NCBI GenBank assembly: GCA_003001975.1
Contig: PVUG01000019.1
Span: forward strand, 1-64,000
Length of the DNA stretch: 64,000 nt
Direction of reading: 5' to 3'
Source: Martelella mediterranea
GTDB lineage: Bacteria > Pseudomonadota > Alphaproteobacteria > Rhizobiales > Rhizobiaceae
The number at the start of each line of letters is the position of its first letter. The first letter of the stretch is position 1. A model generated the notes under the pieces. It was not told the origin of the DNA. It searched no databases and saw only the letters and a list, made by a program, of their open reading frames with translations. Position numbers and translations under genes: made by a program. Positions 27,221 through 36,302 of the stretch are shown one piece after another.

Positions 27221-27769
27221 CTACAGCTTTTGCTGCCGCGCCACCTTGGCAAACCGCTTGATCACCCGGTCGCGCTTCAGTTTCGAGAGATAGTCGATGA
27301 ACAGGGCGCCATCCAGATGGTCGATCTCGTGCTGCAGGCAGGTCGCAAGCAGGCCGTCGGCCTCGATTTCCTGCTGCTTGCCGTCAAGATCGGTATAGCC
27401 CACCCGCACACTTGCGGGACGCTCGACCTCGGCAAAGAATTCGGGAATCGACAGGCACCCCTCCTCATAGACCGAGCGTTCGTCGGAAGAGGAAAGAATG
27501 GTCGGATTGATCACAACGAGAGGATTTTTTTCCCTCTCCTGTTCCGGGGCGTTTCCATCTTCATCTTCGCCCTTGCTGGTGACATCGACCACCAGCATGC
27601 GTCGGGGCACGCCGACCTGTATCGCGGCCAGCCCGATACCGGGCGCCTCGTACATGGTTTCCAGCATGTCGCCGGCAAGTTTCTTCAGGTCGTCGTCTAC
27701 ACGCTCGACCGGTTCGGAGACCTTGCGAAGCAGCGGGTCCGGCAGAATTATCAAAGGCATCGTCGTCAT
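27221..27769 (-). CDS. def: Peptide deformylase
   Basis: Removes the formyl group from nascent proteins. All three motifs are intact: [10 protein letters not shown] near residue 45, EGCLSIPE near 103 and QHEIDHLDG near 146, which supply the Cys and two His metal ligands and the catalytic Glu. The 182-residue length is normal, with a Glu/Asp-rich insertion ([16 protein letters not shown]) between motifs one and two. It lies upstream of fmt and truA on the same strand, an initiation/tRNA operon. Confidence 0.96.
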   Translation of the reverse strand: MTTMPLIILPDPLLRKVSEPVERVDDDLKKLAGDMLETMYEAPGIGLAAIQVGVPRRMLVVDVTSKGEDEDGNAPEQEREKNPLVVINPTILSSSDERSVYEEGCLSIPEFFAEVERPASVRVGYTDLDGKQQEIEADGLLATCLQHEIDHLDGALFIDYLSKLKRDRVIKRFAKVARQQKL

Positions 27770-27927
27770 GCGTTTCCCTTAGCGCAAGTTTGGCAAAGAA
27801 GAAACGGTTTCGTTTCGCCCAAAGCCACCGTTCATTGCGATCCACGCCATTCTCAGATATGTTCACGTTTTGATCTTTTCAAGGCGTCGATTTATGCTAG
27901 TCTCCCCGGACGGAAGGAACAGCGCGG

Positions 27928-29127
27928 ATGGAACGACTGGCACATGAAATCACTATAGCCGGGCCCGGCATGATCGGCCTCGGTGTCGCCGTCCTGCTGG
28001 CACTCCTTGCCGCCATCGTCATTGGGGCGTTCAGGCGGGGTACGGGCCGGCGCGCGGACACACTGGAACGCGAGTTGCAAAATCTGGTGCGCGCCCAGAC
28101 GGAGATGCAGGGCCGGATGGCGACCATGGCCGAGCTTTTCGGCAACCGGCAGGCGGAGCTCGATGCCTCGCTCGGCACCCGTCTCGACGGCCTGTCGCGG
28201 CGAATCGGCTCCACCCTGCATCAGCAGCACCAGACCACCCACGAGAACCTGCGCCGCCTGCAGGAGCGGCTGGCGGTGATCGATGCAGCCCAAAACAATA
28301 TCCAGTCGCTCGCCAAGGACGTCGTCGGGCTGCAGGCAATCCTGTCGAACAAGCAGACCCGCGGCGCTTTCGGACAGGGACGCATGGAGACAATCATCGC
28401 CGATGCCCTGCCGGCGGGCACATTCCGGTTTCAGGCCACGCTTTCAAACGGAACCCGGCCGGATTGTGTGGTCGACATGCCCAATGGCGCGCCGCCACTG
28501 GTGATCGACGCCAAATTTCCGCTGGAGGCCTGGAACGCATTTCGCGACGCGCAGGACGATGACGCGAAACGTGCCGCCGGCCAGCGCTTCCGCCGCGACC
28601 TCGACACCCATATTCGCGATATTTCCGGCAAATACCTCCTGCCCGGCGAGACTCAGGATACCGCCTTCCTGTTCGTGCCGTCGGAATCGATCTTCGCCGA
28701 TATCCACGAGCACTTCGAGGCAAGCGTTCAGCGCGCCCATGCAGCCCGCGTGGTGATCGTTTCGCCGACACTGCTGCTATTGTCCATCCAGGTGGTGCAG
28801 GCGGTCATGAAGGACCAGCGCATGCGCGAACAGGCCCATCTGATTCAGGGCGAGGTCGCCCATCTGATCGGCGATCTCGGCCGGCTGAACGAGCGCGTGG
28901 AAAAGCTCAACAGCCATTTCTCGCAGGCCCGTCAGGATGTCGAACAGATCCGGGTCTCGACCGGAAAAATCGCCCGGCGCGGCGAACGGATCGGTGCGCT
29001 TGAATTCGAAACCCGGGCAGACCCGGCAGCAGACAGGAATGACAATCCGTCTAACTCCGAAGAGGCAGATGATCCGGCCACGTCCGGCGTCAGGCGCATG
29101 AAACTGCGCGTCGTCGACGAGGACTGA
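27928..29127 (+). CDS. rmuC: RmuC-family DNA recombination protein
   Basis: RmuC proteins limit rearrangements at inverted repeats; the mechanism is unclear, but the core is nuclease-like. The 399-residue product has an N-terminal membrane anchor (MIGLGVAVLLALLAAIVIGA) and a coiled-coil-rich stretch to about residue 130. The conserved core runs from GAFGQGRMETIIADALP to VIDAKFPLEAWNAF, and PSESIFADIHEHFEASVQRA follows. The acidic tail is variable. It diverges from def. Confidence 0.92.
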   Translation: MERLAHEITIAGPGMIGLGVAVLLALLAAIVIGAFRRGTGRRADTLERELQNLVRAQTEMQGRMATMAELFGNRQAELDASLGTRLDGLSRRIGSTLHQQHQTTHENLRRLQERLAVIDAAQNNIQSLAKDVVGLQAILSNKQTRGAFGQGRMETIIADALPAGTFRFQATLSNGTRPDCVVDMPNGAPPLVIDAKFPLEAWNAFRDAQDDDAKRAAGQRFRRDLDTHIRDISGKYLLPGETQDTAFLFVPSESIFADIHEHFEASVQRAHAARVVIVSPTLLLLSIQVVQAVMKDQRMREQAHLIQGEVAHLIGDLGRLNERVEKLNSHFSQARQDVEQIRVSTGKIARRGERIGALEFETRADPAADRNDNPSNSEEADDPATSGVRRMKLRVVDED

Positions 29128-29224
29128 TTGTCATTGCCGCAACTTGGCAATAAAACCGCTGAAAACGGCGTTTGGCGACGGCATTGCCTTCGCCGCCATC
29201 AACACGATGCGAGGAGACATTGCC

Positions 29225-30124
29225 ATGATCACGGTTTTCGGGTCCATCAACATGGATCTCATCAGCACCACCGAGCGCCTGCCGGAACCGGGCGAAACCG
29301 TGGCCGGGCTTTCGTTTTCGACCGCTCCCGGCGGCAAGGGCGCAAACCAGACGCTGGCCGCCCGCCGCGCCGGCTCGGATGTGGCGATGGTGGGCGCGGT
29401 CGGCAGCGATGAATTCGCCACACCGGCAACCGCACTTCTGGCGGATGCCGGCGTCGACCTGTCGGCGCTCAAGATCTCCGACGGAGCAACCGGCACGGCG
29501 ACGATCCTTGTCGGCGGCGACGGCGAAAACGTCATCGTGCTCAATGCTGCGGCCAACTTCACGCTGAGCGAAGATGACGCCCGGGCGGCCGTGGAACGCA
29601 TGTCGGCGGGCGATATTCTGATGCTGCAGCTTGAAATTCCGGCGCCGGCCATCCGCGCTGCACTGGAAGCCGCCCGCAAGAAGGGCGTGACGTCCGTTCT
29701 CAACACCGCGCCGCTGACCCCGCAGGCGGCCGAACTTGCCGCGCTGGCGGATATCGTCATTGCCAACGAAACCGAGTTCGAGCGCCTCGTGGGTGCGGAA
29801 GAGCTCGGCAGCGAAGGCCGGATCGCGATGCTGAAGACCCATCACGACCGCACGGGCCAGACCATGGTGATCACCCTTGGCGGCGATGGCGTCATCGCCA
29901 TGCATGAAGGCGCTTTCTTCAAGATCGATGCGCTGAAGATCGACCCCGTCGACACAGTCGGCGCGGGCGATACGTTTTGCGGCTATCTTGCCAGCGGCCT
30001 GGAACAGGGGCTTTCGTTCGAGGCTGCGGCCCACCGCGCTTCGGTCGCCGGCGCCCTGGCCTGCCTCAAACCCGGTGCCCAGCCATCGATCCCGACCGCT
30101 GACGACGTCGCCAAACGGCTGTAA
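29225..30124 (+). CDS. rbsK: Ribokinase-type PfkB sugar kinase
   Basis: Phosphorylates ribose (or a related sugar) on O5 with ATP. The 299-residue product begins MITVFGSINMDLISTTERLP. The sugar-binding GGKGANQTLAARRAG is near residue 38, and the PfkB C-terminal signature DTVGAGDTFCGYLASGL with the catalytic Asp is near 243. A GAGGAGAC ribosome site precedes the ATG at 29225. It converges with a nucleoside hydrolase gene, whose reaction releases ribose, so the two could form a short nucleoside-salvage route. Confidence 0.9.
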   Translation: MITVFGSINMDLISTTERLPEPGETVAGLSFSTAPGGKGANQTLAARRAGSDVAMVGAVGSDEFATPATALLADAGVDLSALKISDGATGTATILVGGDGENVIVLNAAANFTLSEDDARAAVERMSAGDILMLQLEIPAPAIRAALEAARKKGVTSVLNTAPLTPQAAELAALADIVIANETEFERLVGAEELGSEGRIAMLKTHHDRTGQTMVITLGGDGVIAMHEGAFFKIDALKIDPVDTVGAGDTFCGYLASGLEQGLSFEAAAHRASVAGALACLKPGAQPSIPTADDVAKRL

Positions 30125-30142
30125 CAGCGGGCACCCGTCAGA

Positions 30143-31084
30143 TCAGAGACGGGCGAGCCGCTCCGTCAGCAACGCGAAAAACCCGGTCGCATCGGCCTTG
30201 CCGATCACCAGCGCATTCGGCTTGCGATCGGTTACATGCCACCAGTCGACGACGGTTTCGCCGAGCGTGAGCTCCGAAACGGTCTCGATCTCGACATTGC
30301 AGTGACGCCCGGAAAACAGCTCCGGCTTCAGCAGATAGGCCGTTACCGACGGGTCGTGCAGCGGCCCGCCGTCCGAGCCGTATTTTTCCAGATCGAAACG
30401 CTCGTAAAAGCGCAGCATCGCGGCCATGGCCTGCGCCGCCGGCCGGCCGATCGCATCAATCCTGTCGACACGTTCCTTCAGGCAGAGTAGTTGATGGGTC
30501 ACATCAAGCGGCATCATCACGATCGGAATACCGGAGGCGAACACGGCTTTGGCGGCCTCCGGATCGACATAGATGTTGAACTCGGCCGACGGCGAAATAT
30601 TGCCGCCCTCGAAATAACCACCGCCCATCATCACGATTTCCTGCACCCGGCCGACGATTTCCGGCGCCTTTTCGAAGGCCGTCGCGATATTGGTCAGCGG
30701 ACCGAGCGTGCAAAGCGTGACGGTATTTTCCGGCTCGCTCTTCAGGGTTTCGATGATGAAATCGACGGCGTGCATTGCCTGCAGCGGCATTGTCGGCGCG
30801 TCGAGCTCCGGACCGTCAAGACCGGTCTTGCCATGCACATGTTCTGCCGTGACCAGCGGCCTGCGCAGCGGGCGGTCGCAGCCGGCAAAAACCTTCATAT
30901 CCGGCCGCCCAGACAATTCGCACACGATGCGCGCATTGCGCTCGGTCAGCGCCAGCGGCACATTGCCGGCAACAGCCGTGATACCGAGAACATCGAGCTC
31001 CTGAGGGCTGGCCAGCGCCAGCATGATCGCCGCAGCGTCGTCCTGCCCGGGATCGGTGTCGATGATGATTTTTCGTGCGCTCAT
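30143..31084 (-). CDS. Inosine-uridine-type nucleoside hydrolase
   Basis: Cleaves the N-glycosidic bond of ribonucleosides to base and ribose. The 313-residue product has the calcium-binding Asp cluster IIIDTDPGQDDAAAIMLAL at the N-terminus, then the conserved TLGPLTNIATAFE near 125, MMGGGYFEGGNISPSAEFN near 155 and GPLHDPSVTAYL near 245 with the leaving-group His. The start at 31084 is the ATG that opens MSARKIIIDTDPG. Base specificity cannot be judged. It is divergent from hsp20 and convergent with rbsK. Confidence 0.92.
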   Translation of the reverse strand: MSARKIIIDTDPGQDDAAAIMLALASPQELDVLGITAVAGNVPLALTERNARIVCELSGRPDMKVFAGCDRPLRRPLVTAEHVHGKTGLDGPELDAPTMPLQAMHAVDFIIETLKSEPENTVTLCTLGPLTNIATAFEKAPEIVGRVQEIVMMGGGYFEGGNISPSAEFNIYVDPEAAKAVFASGIPIVMMPLDVTHQLLCLKERVDRIDAIGRPAAQAMAAMLRFYERFDLEKYGSDGGPLHDPSVTAYLLKPELFSGRHCNVEIETVSELTLGETVVDWWHVTDRKPNALVIGKADATGFFALLTERLARL

Positions 31085-31159
31085 GATGTCCGTCTCTGCC
31101 CTGGTGAAATACCAATTGGTGAATGGCGACTGGTCCTGCACTTGTCAAGCCGACGCGGT

Positions 31160-31188
31160 CTTGCGACGCTTGTGCCGATGCCCCATAT
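31160..31188 (+). promoter_or_regulatory. RpoH (sigma-32) heat-shock promoter of hsp20
   Basis: CTTGCGA at 31160-31166 is followed after 14 bases by CCCCATAT at 31181-31188, close to the RpoH consensus CTTGAAA and CCCATNT. It lies 28 bases before the hsp20 start, so the leader is short. Confidence 0.75.
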
Positions 31189-31215
31189 CGCAAGAACAAG
31201 GACCGGAGCAGCCCA

Positions 31216-31620
31216 ATGCCGAGAATCGACCTGCGTATCAATCCGACGATGCTGGAAAACCGTGCGCAGGACGCTGCACTCAAGGGCGCATCCGGCTACC
31301 CGCCCTTTGATGTCGAATGGTTTCCCGATGAACCGGCCGGCATTTTCCTGAGAATAACGCTCGCCGTTGCCGGTTTCGATGAAAGCGAACTCGATGCCGT
31401 CGCACAGGACAATATTCTCGTGGTCAGCGGCAATCGCGAAGAACGGGAAGACGGCGAATACCTGTTTCGCGGCATTGCCGGGCGCCAGTTTCGCCGACAG
31501 TTCGCTCTGGCGGACGGGATGGAGGTTGTCGGCGCAAAACTCGATCGCGGCCTTCTCGCAATCGACATCGCCAGACGGCCGCAAGAGGTACGAAAAATTA
31601 AGATTTCGGTTTCACAATAG
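31216..31620 (+). CDS. Small heat-shock protein, Hsp20/alpha-crystallin family
   Basis: An ATP-independent holdase that keeps unfolding proteins soluble. The 134-residue product has an alpha-crystallin domain beginning YPPFDVEWFPDEPAGIFLRI and running through VSGNREEREDGEYLFRGIAGR to GLLAIDIARRP. The C-terminal tail has the IXI-type KIKISV that docks in the oligomer. An RpoH-type promoter lies just upstream. The start at 31216 gives MPRIDLRINPTML; an in-frame ATG 93 bases upstream lies in the promoter region. A DUF1150 gene follows. Confidence 0.93.
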   Translation: MPRIDLRINPTMLENRAQDAALKGASGYPPFDVEWFPDEPAGIFLRITLAVAGFDESELDAVAQDNILVVSGNREEREDGEYLFRGIAGRQFRRQFALADGMEVVGAKLDRGLLAIDIARRPQEVRKIKISVSQ

Positions 31621-31710
31621 CCTTTGAAACATGCAGGCAGGTCGTTGGGAAAACGATATTTTCAGCGCCTGTGCCGACATCACAGCGAAAAGACAAAGGC
31701 GCCCGTTCCC

Positions 31711-31968
31711 ATGAAATTTCCGTCCGCGGCAACCGCTTTCGAAACCGATCAGCTCGCCGCCTTCGGCGCCGGCCACCTTGGCTATTTCCGCGCATTTGAC
31801 CGGGAAGAAGCGCTTCGCCAGTTTCCCGATGCGGAAAGGCTGAAATCGGCAGAAAAGCTCTGGGCGCTGTTTCGGGCAGATGGAACGCTGCTGCTGTTGA
31901 CCGAAAACCGCACCAGCATTTTCTTCAAGGCCATGGAAGAAGACCTGAAGACCGTGACACTGCACTGA
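31711..31968 (+). CDS. DUF1150 family protein
   Basis: An 85-residue protein (MKFPSAATAFETDQ then LAAFGAGHLGYFRAF and LWALFRADGTLLLLTEN) matching the DUF1150 pattern. It follows hsp20 by about 90 bases on the same strand, an association I recall as frequent in Rhizobiales, which suggests co-expression in heat shock. No function or catalytic motif is known. The start at 31711 is taken because the conserved region begins there; an in-frame ATG at 31624 would add 29 basic residues. Confidence 0.8.
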   Translation: MKFPSAATAFETDQLAAFGAGHLGYFRAFDREEALRQFPDAERLKSAEKLWALFRADGTLLLLTENRTSIFFKAMEEDLKTVTLH

Positions 31969-31989
31969 GGCAGGCGGCAAAACGCCGGA

Positions 31990-32688
31990 TCAGACTTTCA
32001 CGAATGTCAGATAGGCGCTTGAGCGCCCTTCCCTGCGCGCTTTGGCCTCATAGCGCGTCCCGGGCCAGTTTTCATAAGGCCTGAGCCAGTCTTCCGATGA
32101 CCGCGCCTGCCAGTCAAAGCCGCCATGATCACGGCAATGCAGCAGCGTCCAGTTGATGTAGGAATCAATGTCGGAGGCAAAGCAGAACCGGCCACCGGGC
32201 TTCAGCACACGATAAAACCGGTCGAGATTGACGCTGGACACGAAACGGCGTTTCCAGTGGCGGCGCTTCGGCCACGGATCGGGATAAAGCAGATCGATAT
32301 GATCGAGTGAGGCATCCGGCAGCCAGTCGAGAACGGTAACGGCGTCGTCGTCGTAAAGCCTCAGGTTCGGCGGTTCGCTTCCCTCGACCTGCCCCAGCAG
32401 CTTTGCCATCGAATTCACGAAGGGCTCGATGCCGATGAACCCGATCTCCGGGTTCTCGCGAACCCGGTGCAGAAGGTGCTCGCCACCGCCGAAACCGATC
32501 TCCAGACGCACCGTGCCAACCTCTGCGGCAAAGAGCGACCGCGGGTCCTGAGGCGCCGTCCCGTGCGGGTCGAGCGCCAGTGCCGGCAGCACTTCCGCAA
32601 GATTACGGGCCTGCCTGTCGCGCAGGGGTTTTCCCTTGCGACGTCCGAAAAAAGCCTTGCCGGCCTGATGTTGACTGTTATCGCTCAC
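31990..32688 (-). CDS. trmB: tRNA (guanine-N7-)-methyltransferase
   Basis: Makes m7G46 in the tRNA variable loop from SAM. The 232-residue product has the cofactor motif [16 protein letters not shown] near residue 60, [11 protein letters not shown] near 85, the family signature [18 protein letters not shown] near 135 and a tRNA-contacting C-terminus ([15 protein letters not shown]). The start codon is GTG at 32688. It is 9 bases downstream of metK, which makes its cofactor, so the two share a transcript. Confidence 0.95.
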   Translation of the reverse strand: MSDNSQHQAGKAFFGRRKGKPLRDRQARNLAEVLPALALDPHGTAPQDPRSLFAAEVGTVRLEIGFGGGEHLLHRVRENPEIGFIGIEPFVNSMAKLLGQVEGSEPPNLRLYDDDAVTVLDWLPDASLDHIDLLYPDPWPKRRHWKRRFVSSVNLDRFYRVLKPGGRFCFASDIDSYINWTLLHCRDHGGFDWQARSSEDWLRPYENWPGTRYEAKARREGRSSAYLTFVKV

Positions 32689-32697
32689 GGCAGCAGA

Positions 32698-33936
32698 TCA
32701 GTTCTTCAACGCCTGTTTCAGCGGCCGCACCAGATCGAGCCGCTCCCAGGAGAACGAGCCGTCACGCCCCGCCTTGCGGCCAAAATGGCCATAGGCCGAG
32801 GTCTTGGCGTAGATCGGCTTGTTGAGGTTCAGGTGGCGGCGAATACCCGACGGCGACAGATCCATGGTCGCGCGGATCGCCCTTTCGACATCCTCCTCCT
32901 TCACCTTTCCGGTGCCATGCAGATCGACATAGATCGACAATGGCTGCGAGACACCGATGGCATAGGCCAGCTGGATCGTGCATTTCTCGGCAAGATTGGC
33001 CGCCACGACGTTCTTGGCAAGGTAGCGCGCCGCATAGGCTGCGGACCGATCCACCTTGGTCGTGTCCTTGCCGGAGAACGCGCCGCCGCCATGAGGGGCC
33101 GCGCCGCCATAGGTATCGACGATAATCTTGCGGCCGGTCAGACCGGCATCGCCATCCGGGCCGCCGATGACGAACTTGCCGGTGGGGTTGATGTACCAGA
33201 CACACTCGTCGGCGATCGGCAGTTCGCCAAGCGCTTCGCGGATATAGGGTTCGATGACACTGCGGACCTTGTGGGAATCCCAGCTTTCATCGACATGCTG
33301 TGTCGACAGCACAAGCGATGTCACCTCGGCTGCCTTGCCGTTGTGGTAGCGCACCGTCACCTGGCTCTTGGCATCCGGACCGAGAAGCGCAACATCGCCC
33401 TCGCCCGCCTTGCGGGCTTCCGAAAGCCTCTGGAGAATGCGATGGGCGTAATAAATCGGCGCCGGCATCAGTTCCGGCGTTTCGCGGCAGGCAAAACCGA
33501 ACATGATGCCCTGGTCGCCCGCGCCTTCGTCGCCCTGCTTGTCGGCGGAACTGTCCACGCCCTGGGCGATATGCGCCGACTGCGCATGCAGAAGAACGTC
33601 GATGCGCACGGTCTTCCAGTGAAAACCATCCTGCTCATAGCCGATATTGCGGATCGCGCGGCGCGCGGCGGACTTGAAACGCGAGGGATTGACGATCTCG
33701 TTGCCGTGCTTATCCAGTTTCATCAGGCTCGGCGGCAACCGCACCTCACCGGCAATCACGACCCGGTTGGTTGTGGCAAGCGTCTCGCAGGCCACCCGTA
33801 CAGACCACGGGTCGACACCGGTCTTGACCGCTTCGCGGTAAATCAGATCCACGATTTCATCGGAAATCCGGTCGCAGACCTTGTCAGGGTGTCCTTCGGA
33901 AACGGATTCGCTGGTGAAGAAATAATTGGTGCGCAT
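32698..33936 (-). CDS. metK: S-adenosylmethionine synthetase
   Basis: Forms SAM from methionine and ATP. The 412-residue product has the N-terminal [20 protein letters not shown] near residue 6, the ATP-binding [18 protein letters not shown] near 125 and the P-loop-like [19 protein letters not shown] near 285. The start is the ATG at 33936 giving MRTNYFF. It lies in the conserved order lnt-XRE-metK-trmB. The leader shows no SAM-responsive riboswitch that I can recognise. Confidence 0.97.
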   Translation of the reverse strand: MRTNYFFTSESVSEGHPDKVCDRISDEIVDLIYREAVKTGVDPWSVRVACETLATTNRVVIAGEVRLPPSLMKLDKHGNEIVNPSRFKSAARRAIRNIGYEQDGFHWKTVRIDVLLHAQSAHIAQGVDSSADKQGDEGAGDQGIMFGFACRETPELMPAPIYYAHRILQRLSEARKAGEGDVALLGPDAKSQVTVRYHNGKAAEVTSLVLSTQHVDESWDSHKVRSVIEPYIREALGELPIADECVWYINPTGKFVIGGPDGDAGLTGRKIIVDTYGGAAPHGGGAFSGKDTTKVDRSAAYAARYLAKNVVAANLAEKCTIQLAYAIGVSQPLSIYVDLHGTGKVKEEDVERAIRATMDLSPSGIRRHLNLNKPIYAKTSAYGHFGRKAGRDGSFSWERLDLVRPLKQALKN

Positions 33937-33967
33937 CGGGATTCCCCACATAGAAATTAGCCCGAAT

Positions 33968-33996
33968 TTGTTAGACGCTTAACCGCAAAATGACAA
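33968..33996 (-). promoter_or_regulatory. Possible metK promoter
   Basis: On the minus strand TTGTCA (33996-33991) and TAACAA (33973-33968) are 17 bases apart, about 30 bases before the metK start. The -10 match is weak, and metK could also be read from the XRE promoter. Confidence 0.35.
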
Positions 33997-34120
33997 GCGC
34001 ACAACAATATAAATATATCTTTATATCGCTAAAAAATTCCCGGAATTGCGCGCAAAACAACACCCGAAAGGTCGCCGCAGCAACCTTCCGAGCTGTTTTT
34101 GTTTCAGACGCTTCGAAGCC

Positions 34121-34540
34121 TCAGTCCGCTTCGGCCGCCAGTGACTTGACCAGGTCCACCAGCTTGCGACGTACTTTCGCGTCTCCGATCTTCACAAATG
34201 CGCGGTTGAGCTGCAGCCCCTCCGAGGACGACAGGAAGTCGACCACATAGCTGGAACTCGACGCCTCGGCCATCCCCGATGCATTCGCCCCCTGATCACC
34301 GGGTACATCTTCGAAGAAGAAGGACACCGGAACATTCAGGATCGTCGAAATGTTCTGAAGACGGCTGGCACCGACGCGATTGGTGCCCTTTTCGTATTTC
34401 TGGATTTGCTGGAATGTAATTCCGAGGCTTTCACCAAGCTTTTCCTGGCTCATGCCCAACATGGTACGGCGCAACCTGATCCGACTCCCGACATGAATGT
34501 CGATGGGGTTCGGCTTTTTTTGTTTTCTGTCATTTCTCAT
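34121..34540 (-). CDS. XRE-family transcriptional regulator next to metK (start codon in doubt)
   Basis: A DNA-binding regulator with a lambda-repressor-type helix-turn-helix: VGSRIRLRRTMLGMSQEKLG then ESLGITFQQIQKYEKGTNRV, then ASRLQNISTILNVPVSFFFE. This is the regulator conserved between lnt and metK in Rhizobiales. As written the ATG at 34540 gives MRNDRKQKKPNPIDIHV, but its only ribosome site (AGTAGG) touches the start. A second ATG at 34533 has AGGA six bases upstream and is out of frame by one base across an A7 run. One more A would give MTENKKKPNPIDIHV, the N-terminus I recall in relatives. Either this is a sequencing or real one-base loss, or slippage is used. The helix-turn-helix is intact either way. 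Confidence 0.82.
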   Translation of the reverse strand: MRNDRKQKKPNPIDIHVGSRIRLRRTMLGMSQEKLGESLGITFQQIQKYEKGTNRVGASRLQNISTILNVPVSFFFEDVPGDQGANASGMAEASSSSYVVDFLSSSEGLQLNRAFVKIGDAKVRRKLVDLVKSLAAEAD

Positions 34541-34631
34541 CCTACTTTTAGCAGCTTTACAACTGACTTCCGAGCCTGACTCGGACAGAGCATCTGCAAC
34601 CATCAGAGTTGGGCGATAAAAAGCCCTAGTT

Positions 34632-34648
34632 GAAAGCCAAGCGCTTTC
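34632..34648. promoter_or_regulatory. Candidate operator just downstream of the XRE -10 box
   Basis: GAAAGC and GCTTTC form a perfect inverted repeat with a 5-base spacer, starting at the edge of the -10 box of the XRE promoter. Its position over the expected transcription start would suit repression, perhaps by the XRE protein itself. Confidence 0.35.
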
Positions 34649-34677
34649 ACTATGCAATTTTGGGGTATTGTGGTCAA
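34649..34677 (-). promoter_or_regulatory. Promoter of the XRE regulator
   Basis: On the minus strand TTGACC (34677-34672) and CATAGT (34654-34649) are separated by 17 bases, in an AT-rich gap after lnt. The leader would be about 100 bases long. Confidence 0.55.
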
Positions 34678-34742
34678 TTACGCGTAAAATATAAAACCAT
34701 GGGATGAATAAACACCACCTAATGGAATAGAGCTTATACACT

Positions 34743-36302
34743 TTAGGATTGTTTTTTGTCGTCTATCTCCGGGGGTACAATCCAAGGTAACGCAACCGGT
34801 ACGTCCATTACCCCGGGTTCGTCGAAAGGAAGCCGCCGGATAATTTTTCCGCGCGAATCAATGACAGCGGTAACACCGTTTTCCCCGACCCGAATCAATT
34901 TTTTCCCTGTTTCCACCGCCCTGATCCGCGCCTGGGCAAAGTGTTGATATGGCCCCGGTGTACGACCGAACCATGCGTCATAGGTAAGGTTGAGCAGAGC
35001 CGATGTCTGAGCGGTCTGGCCGGTTGTCAGACGCGGAAAACTGGCCTCGTAACAGACCAGTGGAAACAGGCTCAGCCCGTCGGGCAAAACCAGCATCTGG
35101 CGGTTTTCGGCGGGCACATAGCTGCCGGGTAGCCTTGTAAGCGCCTCAAGGCCGATTGACCTGAAGAAGTCGGAAAATGGCAGATACTCGCCGAAGGGGA
35201 CCAGATGCGTCTTGCCGGCGATGGAAACCGTCTGGCCGTTGTCATCGAGAACATAGATCGCATTGTAGAATTCGGGCCAGCCGTCAGGCTTGCGTCCGGC
35301 AAGACGGGCCGCCCCGAGGACAAGCGCCTGGCCGGGTTTCAGCATTTCGCCGATGGCGGTGCGAATATCAGGCCGCGTCTCCAGCAGGTACGGCAGGGTG
35401 CTTTCGGGCCAGATAATCACATCCGGCTGCGGCGCTCCCGGCTCACCTGCTTCAGAGGAAAGCGCCAAAAGCCTGGCAAAGATCTCTGCCCGCCCCTCTT
35501 CGCTCAGCCATGCCTCATCGCCGACAGCCGGTTGCACAAGCCGAAAATTGACGGTTTTCTCCGCGACTGGCTCGGCTGTATCGAGGCGATACCAGCCATA
35601 GCCGAGATCGATCATCACAAGCAGCACGGCAAGCGAAAGCCCGGCCAGACGCCCCCGCCGGTCGGCAAGAAGGGCCGGCGCGGCAAAGATGAAAACGGCA
35701 AAACCGCCCATCACATAAAGCCCCGTCAGGCGCACCGACTGCATGAAAACCGGGCTCGGCATCGCGGTATAGGCAATGGCGTTCCACGGAAACCCGCTCG
35801 CCACGTGCCCGCGCAGCCACTCAACCGCAACCAGCGCAACGGCAAGAGCGACAAGCCGCAGCGGCCCCCTTGCCCAAAACAGCGCAGCCAGCGCCCCGGC
35901 CAGCCCGTAAAAAACAGCCAGCACAGCCGGAAAGGCGACAACAGCCAGCGGAAGCGCCCAGGCATAAAGGCCGGCATCCTTCAACAGTGCGGCACCGAGC
36001 CACCACAGACCGAAGACGAAATAACCGAAGCCGAACCACCAGCCGCAGGCAAAGCCCGAAAGCAGACGTTGTCGAAGCGTTGCGGCACCGGCCAGCGCCC
36101 CGTCCATCATCCACACCAGAACAGGCATGGCAACGAACATGACCGGCATCACGCCGAACGGCGCCAGCGCAAAGGTCGCCACCGCCCCGCAGACGAAAAG
36201 GACGAGCCGGCGCTGCCAGATATTCAGTTTCCGAAGATAGCCGGAAAGCCGCGTCAGCGGATTTCCACTACTCGTCAATGGCACATTCCGCCCGATCCTC
36301 AC
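34743..36302 (-). CDS. lnt: Apolipoprotein N-acyltransferase
   Basis: Adds the third acyl chain to lipoproteins at the inner membrane. The 519-residue product has six or more N-terminal helices and then a nitrilase-type domain with the Glu-Lys-Cys triad: Glu in IIWPESTLPYLLE, Lys in IAGKTHLVPFGEYLP and Cys in LVCYEASFPRL. It starts with GTG at 36302, sharing GTGA with the tlyC stop. This coupling is the standard rhizobial phoH-ybeY-tlyC-lnt arrangement. lspA, which acts one step earlier, is at 54392-54880. Confidence 0.95.
   Translation of the reverse strand: MRIGRNVPLTSSGNPLTRLSGYLRKLNIWQRRLVLFVCGAVATFALAPFGVMPVMFVAMPVLVWMMDGALAGAATLRQRLLSGFACGWWFGFGYFVFGLWWLGAALLKDAGLYAWALPLAVVAFPAVLAVFYGLAGALAALFWARGPLRLVALAVALVAVEWLRGHVASGFPWNAIAYTAMPSPVFMQSVRLTGLYVMGGFAVFIFAAPALLADRRGRLAGLSLAVLLVMIDLGYGWYRLDTAEPVAEKTVNFRLVQPAVGDEAWLSEEGRAEIFARLLALSSEAGEPGAPQPDVIIWPESTLPYLLETRPDIRTAIGEMLKPGQALVLGAARLAGRKPDGWPEFYNAIYVLDDNGQTVSIAGKTHLVPFGEYLPFSDFFRSIGLEALTRLPGSYVPAENRQMLVLPDGLSLFPLVCYEASFPRLTTGQTAQTSALLNLTYDAWFGRTPGPYQHFAQARIRAVETGKKLIRVGENGVTAVIDSRGKIIRRLPFDEPGVMDVPVALPWIVPPEIDDKKQS

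Noticed and set aside
33937-34120. SAM-responsive riboswitch before metK
   Set aside because: The leader is short and shows none of the conserved helices I know for SAM-I, SAM-II or related classes.
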